64,000 bases of DNA from an uncultured Albidovulum sp. (GTDB lineage: Bacteria; Pseudomonadota; Alphaproteobacteria; Rhodobacterales; Rhodobacteraceae), in the NCBI GenBank assembly GCA_913064775.1, contig CAJYAD010000020.1:1-64000 (forward strand). The letters are read 5' to 3'. The translations under genes were made by a program, and so were the position numbers. A model generated the notes under the pieces. It was given only the letters and a program-made list of their open reading frames with translations. It had not been told where the DNA came from and searched no databases. Positions 1-8,013 of this stretch are shown one piece after another. Positions within the stretch are counted from its first letter, which is position 1, and each line of letters opens with the position of its first letter.

Positions 1-91
1 ACACCAGCTCCTCCACAGCGAGGCCAAGCCGTTCACCAACCTCCAGCCCCCCCTCCGTTCGCTCAAGCTGCGCAGCTTTCTGGATCAGTAA
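1..91 (+). CDS. C-terminal end of an unidentified protein (cut by window start)
   Basis: An open frame enters from the left edge (codons from base 2) and stops with TAA at 89-91, giving a 30-codon tail ending in RSFLDQ. It is directly followed by a GC-rich hairpin with a TTTT run, as expected for the end of a real gene. The fragment is too short for me to recognise a family. The gene lies upstream of the nrdR region on the same strand. Confidence 0.5.
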   Translation, partial: HQLLHSEAKPFTNLQPPLRSLKLRSFLDQ

Positions 92-96
92 GCGAA

Positions 97-119
97 GGCC
101 GCCCCGCGGGGCGCCTTTT
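97..119 (+). terminator. Intrinsic terminator after the leading gene
   Basis: A GC-only stem (CGCCC at 100-104 with GGGCG at 109-113, extended by GG/CC outside) is followed by TTTT at 116-119, six bases after the stop codon of the upstream gene. Confidence 0.7.
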
Positions 120-272
120 GATTTTCGGCGCCCCCCCGAAGTTCTGGCCCCCCCGATCTGGCCCGAAGCTCTGGCCCCGATGGTCTGCCCCGGCGTGCTG
201 CCCGCTGCGCGGCCATTGGCCTTTTCCCCGACCCCGCCTATCTCTACGGGCAGCACAACCCCGGAGGTCGCC

Positions 273-692
273 ATGCGCCTTGCTGCCCTTGCCATCCTTG
301 CCGTCGGTTCCCTTGCCGCCTGCAGCCAGCCCCAACAGCCAAGGGCCGAGGCCCCCGGCGCCTTCCTCTCTACCAACAGCCTCTGGGTGCGCTCGACCGG
401 GCCGGGCAGCTTTCGCGTCGACCCCGGCCCCGGACCGGCCGACGGCGCCAATGCCTATTGGTGCGCGGCCGGCGAATATGCCGCCAACGTGCTGGGCCAG
501 CGGTCCGAGACGCGGATCTACCGCACCTCGGCGCCGCCGCGTGCCCCGGGCAAGGGGGTCGATTTCTCGCTCAGCCCCGATCAGGTGCAGCCGTCCGGCG
601 TGATCAGCGCCTTCAAGAAGACGCGCGGCTTCCGTGTGGGCCAGATCACCGGCAGCTTCTGCCCCGACCGCGTCATGCTGCCCTACGGCTAA
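273..692 (+). CDS. Small putative lipoprotein, unknown function
   Basis: This encodes 139 aa. The ATG at 273 is preceded by GGAGG (263-267). The first 20 residues form a lipoprotein signal peptide with a clear lipobox (SLAAC), so the mature protein should be lipidated on a Cys near residue 19 and anchored to a membrane. The rest is Pro/Gly-rich with two later Cys residues (WCAAGEYAAN and SFCPDR) that could form a disulfide. I do not recognise the family. It stands alone between a terminator and nrdR, about 200 bases upstream of nrdR on the same strand. Confidence 0.7.
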   Translation: MRLAALAILAVGSLAACSQPQQPRAEAPGAFLSTNSLWVRSTGPGSFRVDPGPGPADGANAYWCAAGEYAANVLGQRSETRIYRTSAPPRAPGKGVDFSLSPDQVQPSGVISAFKKTRGFRVGQITGSFCPDRVMLPYG

Positions 693-891
693 GCAGGCGA
701 TGCAGAGGCGCCCGCCCGACTGCGGCACCCCCCGAACGACCCCCGCACAGGCCCCCGGGTCCCGCCCGGTGCGTCTCGGCTGCGACAGGCGGCAAGGCTT
801 GATCTAGTGTCCTCACAGACCCTCTACCCAAAGTTTGGCGGAGGTCCTATAGTGCCTGTGGATAACACCAACAGCCCCCCGAGGAGAGCTG

Positions 892-1359
892 ATGCGCTGC
901 CCCTTTTGTGGAAATATCGACACCCAGGTGAAGGATTCCCGCCCCGCCGAGGATCACGTCGCGATCCGCCGCCGGCGGTTCTGCCCGGCCTGTGGCGGGC
1001 GTTTCACCACCTATGAGCGCGTCCAGCTGCGCGATCTGGTGGTGATCAAGACCAGCGGCAAGCGCGAGGATTTCGACCGCGACAAGCTGGAACGCTCGAT
1101 CCGCATCGCCATGCAGAAGCGCCCGATCGAGCCGGAGCGCATCGATCAGATGATCTCGGGCATCGTGCGGCGGCTGGAAAGCCTTGGCGATAGCGACATC
1201 CCGTCGAAGATGATCGGCGAGATCGTGATGGAAACCCTGGCCCGGATCGACACCGTGTCCTATGTGCGGTTTGCCAGCGTTTACAAGAACTTCCAGGCCG
1301 CGGACGATTTCGACAAATTCGTGTCCGAGCTGCGCCCAGACGTTCCTCCGGAAGAATAG
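892..1359 (+). CDS. nrdR: NrdR transcriptional repressor of ribonucleotide reductase genes
   Basis: The protein is 155 aa, full length for the family. It starts with a zinc ribbon with Cys3, Cys6, Cys31 and Cys34 (CPFCGN and CPACGGR), followed by the ATP-cone domain (about residues 49-139) that senses ATP/dATP. NrdR represses nrd operons by binding paired boxes when loaded with dATP. The start is set by GAGGAG at 881-886. The ribD gene begins four bases after its stop codon, so nrdR and ribD form one transcription unit, an arrangement seen in many bacteria. Confidence 0.97.
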   Translation: MRCPFCGNIDTQVKDSRPAEDHVAIRRRRFCPACGGRFTTYERVQLRDLVVIKTSGKREDFDRDKLERSIRIAMQKRPIEPERIDQMISGIVRRLESLGDSDIPSKMIGEIVMETLARIDTVSYVRFASVYKNFQAADDFDKFVSELRPDVPPEE

Positions 1360-1363
1360 CCCG

Positions 1364-2464
1364 GTGGCCCAGGCCGAAGACAGCCGGTTCATGCGGCTGG
1401 CGCTGACGCTGGGCCGGCGCGGTCAGGGCAATTGCTGGCCCAATCCGGCGGTGGGCTGCGTGATCGTGCAAGGCGCCCGCATCCTGGGGCGCGGCTGGAC
1501 CAAGCCGGGCGGGCGGCCGCATGCCGAGGTCGTGGCGCTGGCCCAGGCCGGCGCGGCGGCGCGCGGCGCCACCGCCTATGTCACGCTTGAACCCTGCGCC
1601 CACCATGGCAAGACCCCGCCCTGCGCCGAGGCGCTGGTGGCGGCCGGCGTCACCCGGGTGGTCACCGCGCTGTCCGATCCCGATCCAAGGGTCGCGGGCC
1701 GGGGCCATGCGATCCTGCGCGCCGCCGGCATCCATGTGACCGAGGGCGTGGAAGCGGCCAGCGCCCGGCGCGACCATCTTGGGTTTCTGACCCGCGTGGC
1801 CGAGGGCCGCCCGATGGTGACGCTGAAGCTGGCCTCCAGCCTCGACGGCCGGATCGCCACCGCCAGCGGCGAAAGCCAGTGGATCACCGGGGCCGAGGCG
1901 CGCCGCCATGTGCATGCGCTGCGTCTGGCGCATGACGCGGTGCTGGTCGGCGGCGGCACGGCGCGGGCGGATGATCCGCTGTTGACGGTGCGCGGCCTTG
2001 GCGCGGCGCATCAGCCGGTGCGGGTGGTGGCGGCTCGGCGGCTGGATCTGCCCGGCGCCGGGCGGCTGGCGTCCAGCCTGTCCGAGGCACCGCTGTGGCT
2101 GGCCCACGACCCCGATCAGACCCGCCCCGAGGTTGCCGCCCATTGGCGCGATCTGGGGGCAACGCTGATCGGGGTGCCGCCCGGACCCGATCGCCAGCTT
2201 GATCCGGCGGCGCTGTTGCAGACGCTGGGCGCGGCGGGGCTGACGCGGCTTTTCTGCGAAGGCGGCGGCAGCTTTGGCGCGGCGCTCTTGGGGGCGGGGC
2301 TGGTGGATGAGCTGGTGGTTTTCTCCGCTGGCCTGGTCCTGGGGGCCGAGGGCCGCCCCGGCATCGGCGCGATGGGTCTGGGCGCGCTGGCCGAGGCCCC
2401 GCGCCTGCGCCTGCAGGAGGTCATCCAGATCGGCGGCGACGTCATGAGCCGCTGGGGCCGTTAG
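1364..2464 (+). CDS. ribD: Riboflavin biosynthesis deaminase/reductase RibD
   Basis: A bifunctional enzyme of 366 aa: the N-terminal zinc deaminase acts on diaminohydroxyphosphoribosylamino-pyrimidine and the C-terminal domain reduces the ribose side chain with NADPH. The deaminase zinc site is visible as HAE (53-55) and PCAHHGKTPPC (Cys78, Cys87). The reductase part starts near TLKLASSLDGRIA and continues to the end. I chose the GTG at 1364, just after the nrdR stop, because longer readings run through nrdR and the protein then has the usual RibD length. No other rib genes are next to it in the window. Confidence 0.95.
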   Translation: MAQAEDSRFMRLALTLGRRGQGNCWPNPAVGCVIVQGARILGRGWTKPGGRPHAEVVALAQAGAAARGATAYVTLEPCAHHGKTPPCAEALVAAGVTRVVTALSDPDPRVAGRGHAILRAAGIHVTEGVEAASARRDHLGFLTRVAEGRPMVTLKLASSLDGRIATASGESQWITGAEARRHVHALRLAHDAVLVGGGTARADDPLLTVRGLGAAHQPVRVVAARRLDLPGAGRLASSLSEAPLWLAHDPDQTRPEVAAHWRDLGATLIGVPPGPDRQLDPAALLQTLGAAGLTRLFCEGGGSFGAALLGAGLVDELVVFSAGLVLGAEGRPGIGAMGLGALAEAPRLRLQEVIQIGGDVMSRWGR

Positions 2465-2538
2465 CCCATTCCCCGTCAATCCGCCGCATTGCCCCGCCCG
2501 GGGCGGGCGGGCAGGTTCGCGCCAAACGGAGGCTCCCC

Positions 2539-2775
2539 TTGGCAAATCTCGCGACCTTTCTCGATTCCCTTTCGCTTGGCCTGCTTATCCTGGCCTGTCT
2601 GACGCTGGGCCTGGCGCCCTTCGTCCCCGAGCCGCATATCTGGGAAAAACTGAAGATGCTGGCGGCGGGCACGCTCAGCCGGCCGATCGACATCTTCGAT
2701 CTGCTGCTGCATGCCGCGCCCTTCGCGCTGCTGGTGGCCAAGCTGATCCGCATGGCGGTGCTGCGCGTGGGCTAG
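2539..2775 (+). CDS. Small two-helix membrane protein, unknown function
   Basis: 78 aa starting with TTG at 2539, supported by ACGGAGG at 2526-2532. Two hydrophobic stretches (about residues 10-27 and 57-75) flank a charged middle containing PEPHIWEKLKML and SRPIDIFDL. Similar short proteins occur in Rhodobacterales, from memory sometimes labelled RND transporter, but this is far too small to be one. It lies 74 bases after ribD and converges on hom. Confidence 0.75.
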   Translation: MANLATFLDSLSLGLLILACLTLGLAPFVPEPHIWEKLKMLAAGTLSRPIDIFDLLLHAAPFALLVAKLIRMAVLRVG

Positions 2776-2784
2776 GGCCCGGGC

Positions 2785-4101
2785 TCAGACCTCTTCGATG
2801 CGGATCGCCACCGGCTCGCCCTCGACCACGCCGGTGGCGGCGAAGCGTTCGATCGCATGGGCCACGTCGGCGCTGGTGGTGCGATGGGTGACGATCAGCA
2901 CCGGCGCGGTGGTGTCGGCATGGCCGTATTGCCGCATCCGGTTGATCGAGATCCCGGCGTCGCCCAAAGCCGCCGCCACCTTGGCCAGCGCGCCGGGTTT
3001 GTCCAGCAGCGTCATGCGCAGGTAATAGGGCGCGGGCGCCTTGGCCTGGGCCGGCACGGCCTCCGCCAGGGTCGCGGCGGGCTGGCCGAAGACCGGCTCG
3101 GCAAAGCCGCGGGCGATGTCGATCACGTCGCCCATCACCGCGCTGGCGGTCGGGCCTTCGCCGGCGCCGGCGCCGCGCAGCACGATCTGGCCGACGCTGT
3201 CGCCTTCCAGCACCACCATGTTGGTGCCGCCCTGCAACTGGCCCAGCGGGCTGTCGGCGGGCACCAGACAGGGTGACATGCGTTGCTCCAACCCCCGGCC
3301 GGTCATCTGCGCCACACCCAGCAGCTTGATGCGAAAGCCCATGTCGGCGGCGGCGCGGATGTCCTCGATCGCGATGCGCTCGATCCCCTGCAATTCCACC
3401 GCGTCGAAATTCACGCGGGTGCCGTAGGCGATGGCGGCCAGCAGCGCCAGCTTGTGGCCCGCGTCGATGCCGCCCACGTCAAGGGTGGGATCGGCCTCCA
3501 GATAGCCCAGCTGGCGGGCCTCCTCGAAGACTTCCTCATAGGGCAGGCCGGCGTTCTCCATCCGCGTCAGGATGTAGTTGCAGGTGCCGTTCATCACCCC
3601 CATCACCCGGCGGATGCGGTTGGCGGCCAGGCCTTCGGTCAGCACCTTGATCACCGGGATGCCGCCCGCGACGGCGGCCTCGAACCGGATCGACAGGCCC
3701 TTGGCCTCGGCCGCTTCGGCCAGCGCCTGGCCATGCAGCGCCAGCAGCGCCTTGTTGGCGGTGACCACATCCTTGCCGGCGGCGATGGCGGCCTCGGTCG
3801 CGGCCTTCGCGGGGCCGTCGCTGCCGCCCATCAACTCGACGAAGACATCGATGTCGTCGCGCCGGGCGAGGGCGACGGGATCGGTTTCCCAGGCATAGGC
3901 GGACAGGTCGGCGTCGCGCGTCTTGGCCGGGTCGCGGGCGCAAACGGCGCGGATCTCGACCGGGCGTCCGGCGCGGCTGGCCAGCAGATCGGCATGGCGC
4001 TGGACGATCTTCACCACGCCGATGCCGACGGTCCCCAGCCCCGCGATCCCGAGGCGCAGGGGGCCGGGCTTGCGGGCGCCGGGCTTCTTGGGATCGGTCA
4101 T
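2785..4101 (-). CDS. hom: Homoserine dehydrogenase
   Basis: 438 aa. It reduces aspartate semialdehyde to homoserine with NAD(P)H, at the branch to threonine, methionine and isoleucine. The N-terminal Rossmann fold has GLGTVGIGV (residues about 20-28); the catalytic domain contains GGIPVIKVLTEG, MNGTCNYIL and the substrate-binding segment EADPTLDVGGIDAGHKLALLA; the last 80 residues form an ACT domain for feedback control (YYLRMTLLDKPGALAKVA). Length and order match the long alphaproteobacterial form. It follows a small lipoprotein gene on the same strand by 86 bases. Confidence 0.97.
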   Translation of the reverse strand: MTDPKKPGARKPGPLRLGIAGLGTVGIGVVKIVQRHADLLASRAGRPVEIRAVCARDPAKTRDADLSAYAWETDPVALARRDDIDVFVELMGGSDGPAKAATEAAIAAGKDVVTANKALLALHGQALAEAAEAKGLSIRFEAAVAGGIPVIKVLTEGLAANRIRRVMGVMNGTCNYILTRMENAGLPYEEVFEEARQLGYLEADPTLDVGGIDAGHKLALLAAIAYGTRVNFDAVELQGIERIAIEDIRAAADMGFRIKLLGVAQMTGRGLEQRMSPCLVPADSPLGQLQGGTNMVVLEGDSVGQIVLRGAGAGEGPTASAVMGDVIDIARGFAEPVFGQPAATLAEAVPAQAKAPAPYYLRMTLLDKPGALAKVAAALGDAGISINRMRQYGHADTTAPVLIVTHRTTSADVAHAIERFAATGVVEGEPVAIRIEEV

Positions 4102-4187
4102 CGGGGGCTCCGTCGCTGAAGGGGCTGTCTGGGGGTGTTTCGGGGTCTGTTAGCCTGTCGCGCCCTGCGGTGCAACGCGGCGCGTGG

Positions 4188-4445
4188 TCAGCCGCCCGGG
4201 ACCGGGCTGTTGTAAAGCTTGCGCGCCTTCGCCCGCAGCGCCGCGCCGCGGGCGGCGAGGCCGGCTGTGGGATCCTTGGCCGCGGCAGCCTGCGGCGGCG
4301 GGCACTCCAGAATCTGTCCCAGGGGGGCGAGCTTGGGGTAGGGCGCCTGTCTGGCCTCGGGGCCGACGGCGGCGTCGAGCTTGGGAAAGCCGGTGCAGCC
4401 GGCGAGGCCAGCGGCGAGAGAGCAAAGAAGGATCAGTCGCAGCAT
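4188..4445 (-). CDS. Small putative lipoprotein
   Basis: 85 aa with a lipoprotein signal (LLCSLAAGLAGC; lipobox LAGC, lipidated Cys at about position 17). The mature part is short and Ala/Pro-rich with an Arg/Lys-rich C-terminus (RGAALRAKARKLYN). Similar small lipoproteins lie next to hom in related genomes, from memory. It is upstream of hom on the same strand and may share its transcript. Confidence 0.75.
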   Translation of the reverse strand: MLRLILLCSLAAGLAGCTGFPKLDAAVGPEARQAPYPKLAPLGQILECPPPQAAAAKDPTAGLAARGAALRAKARKLYNSPVPGG

Positions 4446-4587
4446 TCCCGCGTCCGGCTGTGAGGGTCGCGCGACCTTAGCGCCAGTGCGGGCCTAGCGC
4501 CAGTGCGGGGCTGCGTGGGAATGTGCCATGGCGCCTGCGGCGCGCCCCCGCCGGCAAGAGGGCCTATCACCCTTCCCGCGCACCTGC

Positions 4588-4608
4588 TTCATCTTGGTCC
4601 AAATACTC
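4588..4608 (-). repeat. Partial copy of the dispersed intergenic repeat
   Basis: On the minus strand this reads GAGTATTTGGACCAAGATGAA, the conserved right part of the repeat family described at 5321, 13774, 21792, 26025, 34536, 41947 and 42658. The GC-palindrome half is not intact here, although GCGCCCCCGC lies just to the left. Confidence 0.6.
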
Positions 4609-4667
4609 AACGGCACGGCCCCGGGCCCCCCAAAGGCCTTGGGGCCGTGCGCCGCCATCCCGTCTTG

Positions 4668-4687
4668 AACTGAACGGATGTTCAGTT
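4668..4687. promoter_or_regulatory. Perfect palindrome, probable TetR operator
   Basis: AACTGAAC, four bases (GGAT), then GTTCAGTT: an 8-bp perfect inverted repeat with the spacing typical of TetR-family operators. It ends 11 bases before the ATG at 4699 of the downstream TetR gene, so autorepression is the simple reading. Confidence 0.75.
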
Positions 4688-4698
4688 ATGGTTCCGCC

Positions 4699-5292
4699 AT
4701 GGCTCGCAAGACAGGATCGCATTCCCAGACCACCGGCCCTCGCGTCCGGGCCGCGGCGGCGACGTTGTTCGCGCGCCACGGCTTCGCGGCCGTCTCGATG
4801 CGCCAGATCGCGGCCGAGGTGGGGGTGCAGGCCGGGGCGCTGTACCTCTATACGCCGGACAAGCAGACGCTGCTGTTCGATCTGATGCAAAGCCATCTTG
4901 AGGAGTTGCTGGCCGCCTGGCAGGCCGAGCCGAAGGGCGACACGCCCCAGGGTCGGCTCGCGGCCTTCGTGCGGTTTCACATCGGCTTTCACCTGGCCCG
5001 GCCCGAAGCTGTGTTCATCGCCTATATGGAGCTGCGCAACCTGTCCCCCGAGAATTTCCGCACCATCGAGGCGTCACGCCACCGCTACGAGGACGCGCTG
5101 GAAGAGATCCTGCGCGCCGGGCAGGCCGACGGCAGTTTCCACATTCCCGACACGCGGTTGGCCAGCATGGCGCTGATTGCGATGCTGACCGGGGTGACCA
5201 ACTGGTACCGCGAGGGCGGACGGCTGGCCCGCGCCGAGGTCGAGGCGATCTATTGCGATATGGCGCTGAAGGCGGTGGGTGCGGGGGTGTGA
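4699..5292 (+). CDS. TetR/AcrR family transcriptional regulator
   Basis: 197 aa. The N-terminal helix-turn-helix is typical: AAATLFARHGFAAVSMRQIAA, then VGVQAGALYLYTPDKQTLL. The C-terminal ligand domain resembles the TetR_C types found with acyl-CoA-responsive members, but the ligand cannot be read from sequence. An upstream in-frame ATG at 4678 lies inside the palindrome at 4668-4687, so the ATG at 4699 (MARKTG) is the better start. No co-transcribed target gene follows; purQ is next after a repeat. Confidence 0.9.
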   Translation: MARKTGSHSQTTGPRVRAAAATLFARHGFAAVSMRQIAAEVGVQAGALYLYTPDKQTLLFDLMQSHLEELLAAWQAEPKGDTPQGRLAAFVRFHIGFHLARPEAVFIAYMELRNLSPENFRTIEASRHRYEDALEEILRAGQADGSFHIPDTRLASMALIAMLTGVTNWYREGGRLARAEVEAIYCDMALKAVGAGV

Positions 5293-5320
5293 GGCTGCTG
5301 TGTGAGGTGGGCGCCGCTGG

Positions 5321-5392
5321 CGGGGGCTCTGCCCCCTGCGCCCCCGGGATATTTGGGCCAGAGTGAAACGGGATATTTGGGCCAGAGTGAAA
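5321..5392 (+). repeat. Dispersed intergenic repeat with duplicated right arm
   Basis: The GC palindrome GGGGGCTCTGCCCCC is followed by TGCGCCCCCGGGATATTT and GGCCAGAGTGAA. The last 24 bases are present twice in perfect tandem (5345-5368 and 5369-5392). This copy lies between the TetR gene and purQ. Confidence 0.85.
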
Positions 5393-5501
5393 GAGGCAGG
5401 GGCAGGCTTGCTCATCGGGCGCTTTCGGCGGCGCTTTGGGCTGGCGGGGGCGGGGGGAATGTGCTAGGCGGCGCGCATTCAGGACATGTGCGGAGGGCGC
5501 G

Positions 5502-6179
5502 ATGAAGGCGGCGGTGATTACCTTTCCGGGCTCGAATTGCGATCGCGATCTGGCCGTGGCCTTCGCGGCCGCCGGCGCCGATGTGACGCGGGTCTGGCAC
5601 AAGGAGACGGCGCTGCCCGCGGGCACCGATATCGTCGGCATCCCGGGCGGCTTTTCCTTTGGCGATTACCTGCGCTGCGGCGCGATCGCGGCGCGCTCGC
5701 CGATCGCGCGGGCGGTGGCGGAGCATGCCGGGCGCGGCGGCTATGTGCTGGGGGTGTGCAACGGCTTTCAGGTGCTGACCGAGACCGGCCTGCTGCCGGG
5801 CGTGCTGATGCGCAATGCCGGGCTGAAATTCGTCTGCCGCACCGTGACGCTGCGGGTCGAGACCGCGGCCTCGGCCTACACCGGGGGCTGGCAGAAGGGC
5901 GACGAGATCCGCATCCCGATCGCCCATCACGACGGCAATTACACCGTCACCCCTGAACAACTGGAAGAATTGCGCGGCGAGGACCGGATCGCCTTTGGCT
6001 ATGCCGAGAACCCCAACGGCTCGACCGGCGACATCGCCGGGGTGCTGTCGGCCAATCGCCGGGTGCTGGGCATGATGCCGCACCCCGAACGCGCCGTCGA
6101 TCCGGCCCAGGGCAGCGCCGACGGCGCGGTGCTTTTCCGCGCGCTGGCCGATGTGCTGGGCGTAATGGCGCCGGCATGA
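5502..6179 (+). CDS. purQ: Phosphoribosylformylglycinamidine synthase subunit PurQ (glutaminase)
   Basis: 225 aa class I glutamine amidotransferase that feeds ammonia to PurL in purine synthesis. Visible: FPGSNCDRD at the N-terminus, the nucleophile elbow GVCNGFQ, and the His/Glu pair in MMPHPERA near the end. The ATG at 5502 follows CGGAGG (5491-5496). PurS, normally encoded beside PurQ, and PurL are not in this part of the window; TetR and a repeat lie upstream instead. Confidence 0.97.
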   Translation: MKAAVITFPGSNCDRDLAVAFAAAGADVTRVWHKETALPAGTDIVGIPGGFSFGDYLRCGAIAARSPIARAVAEHAGRGGYVLGVCNGFQVLTETGLLPGVLMRNAGLKFVCRTVTLRVETAASAYTGGWQKGDEIRIPIAHHDGNYTVTPEQLEELRGEDRIAFGYAENPNGSTGDIAGVLSANRRVLGMMPHPERAVDPAQGSADGAVLFRALADVLGVMAPA

Positions 6180-6238
6180 GCCGGATCTCGCGCAAGGATG
6201 CTTGAGCGTCGGGCCGCGGGCGCGGTATCTTGCCTGTC

Positions 6239-8005
6239 ATGGCGCTGATCGAAGGCACACAGGACCAGGATCACCACCCGCCCCAGCGATTCAGCTGGCG
6301 CGTTCGGGTGGTCATCGGCATGCTGCTGGTGGTGGCATTCGGTACGGTCTGGATCACCAACAACTGGCTGACCCAGCGCTTCACCGACACCACTCGCAAC
6401 CGGGCAGAGCTGCGGCTGGCGCTCTATACCGGCAACATCATGTCCGAGTTGCAGCGCAATTCGGTGGTGCCGCTGTTGCTGGCGCGCGATCCGTCGCTGA
6501 TCGAGGCGCTGAAGACCGGCGATTATTCGATCACTTCGCAGCGGCTGATCAATCTGCAATCCGAAATCGGCGCCGCCTCGATCCTGCTGCTGGACGGGCG
6601 CGGCCGCGTGGTCGCCGCGACCGACCGCAACCGGCTGGAGGAAAGCCTTAGCAATTCGCCCCCCTTCGTCGAGGCGCAGCGGGCCAAGGATACGGTCTTC
6701 ACCTCGACCAAGCGCGACAGCGGGGGCTATGAGTTCACCTTCTCGCGGTCGATCCTGGACAACAAGAAGCCGGTCGGCGTGATCGTGGTCGAGGTCGACC
6801 TGATGAAGTTCGAGCGCGCCTGGGCCGGCTTTGCCGATGCCGTCGCCGTGGTCAACACCGCCGGCAAGATCATCCTGTCGACCGAACCCTCCTGGCGCGG
6901 CCTGTCGGTGAAAGAGGCGCTGGCGGTGCGCGACGCGCCCTCGGCGATCGAGCGCGCGATCAAGGCCACTGCCGATTGGGCCCAGTTCCCGCCCGACGCC
7001 TATGTTCACGGCGAAGGCGTGATGCGCAACGAGGCCAAGATCCCGTTCCGTGGCTGGAAGCTGATCTCCTTCACCCGCTACGATTCGATCCGCGAGCGGG
7101 TGAACGCCTTCCTGGCGCTCGAAATCATGGGCTTCGCGATCGTTCTGGCGCTGGCCTTCTATCTGCTGTCGCGCAAGGCCTGGTCGCGGTCGATGCTGTT
7201 TCAGCAGGAATCGGCGGAGCTTCGCCTGTTGAACGCCCGCTTGCAGCGGGAAATCGCCGAGCGCGAGAAGGTTCAGAAGGACCTGGCGGTGGCCGAACAG
7301 ACGCTGGCGCAAAGCTCGAAACTGGCGGCGCTGGGCGAGATGTCGGCCGCCGTTTCCCATGAGTTGAACCAGCCGCTGGCGGCGATGAAGACCTATCTGG
7401 CCGGCGCCCGGCTGCTGCTGCAGCGCAAGCGCCCCGAGGAGGCGCTGTCGTCGTTCCAGCGCATCGACGATCTGATCGAGCGGATGGGCGCGATCACCCG
7501 TCAGCTGAAAAGCTATGCCCGCAAGGGCGGCGAGGCGTTTGAGCCGGTGGACATGAAGGTTTCGGTGTCCGCGGCCCTGTCGATGATGGAGCCGCAGCTG
7601 AAGCACAAGGTGGTCAAGATCACCCGCACGCTGCCGCGCCAGCCGGTGATGGTGATGGCCGATCGGGTGCGGCTGGAGCAGGTGATCATCAACCTGCTGC
7701 GCAACGCGCTGGACGCGATCAAGGACGCGCGCGAGCCACAGATCGACATCCTTCTGTCGGTCGGCGAGACCGCCACCCTGACGGTGCGCGACAACGGCTA
7801 CGGCATCGCCGATCTCGAAAACTTGTTTGAACCATTCTACACCACCAAGCGTCCCGGAGAGGGGGTTGGCCTGGGGCTTGCCATTTCGTCAGGGATCGTG
7901 AACGACCTGGGCGGACGGCTCACGGCCCGCAACGCCGAGGGCGGCGGGGCTGTATTCGAGGTACAGCTCCCCATATTGAACAAGGATGCCGAGGCAGCCG
8001 AGTGA
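6239..8005 (+). CDS. dctB: DctB-type sensor histidine kinase
   Basis: 588 aa membrane kinase. One transmembrane helix near residues 25-45, a periplasmic sensor region of about 250 residues, a second helix near 295-315 (ALEIMGFAIVLALAFYLLS), a coiled coil, then HisKA with the phosphoacceptor His374 (VSHELNQPLAAMKTYL) and HATPase boxes NLLRNALDAI, DNGYGI and GLGLAISSGI. The layout matches DctB, which senses C4-dicarboxylates. A TTG at 6230 is an alternative start. The partner regulator starts eight bases downstream. No dicarboxylate transporter is adjacent, so the ligand is inferred from family only. Confidence 0.88.
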   Translation: MALIEGTQDQDHHPPQRFSWRVRVVIGMLLVVAFGTVWITNNWLTQRFTDTTRNRAELRLALYTGNIMSELQRNSVVPLLLARDPSLIEALKTGDYSITSQRLINLQSEIGAASILLLDGRGRVVAATDRNRLEESLSNSPPFVEAQRAKDTVFTSTKRDSGGYEFTFSRSILDNKKPVGVIVVEVDLMKFERAWAGFADAVAVVNTAGKIILSTEPSWRGLSVKEALAVRDAPSAIERAIKATADWAQFPPDAYVHGEGVMRNEAKIPFRGWKLISFTRYDSIRERVNAFLALEIMGFAIVLALAFYLLSRKAWSRSMLFQQESAELRLLNARLQREIAEREKVQKDLAVAEQTLAQSSKLAALGEMSAAVSHELNQPLAAMKTYLAGARLLLQRKRPEEALSSFQRIDDLIERMGAITRQLKSYARKGGEAFEPVDMKVSVSAALSMMEPQLKHKVVKITRTLPRQPVMVMADRVRLEQVIINLLRNALDAIKDAREPQIDILLSVGETATLTVRDNGYGIADLENLFEPFYTTKRPGEGVGLGLAISSGIVNDLGGRLTARNAEGGGAVFEVQLPILNKDAEAAE

Positions 8006-8013
8006 GGTGAATA

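Noticed and set aside
847-853. TATAGT before nrdR as a promoter and GTG-rich boxes as NrdR sites
   Set aside because: No -35 at a proper distance, and the two similar boxes are about 44 bases apart and do not match the NrdR consensus well.
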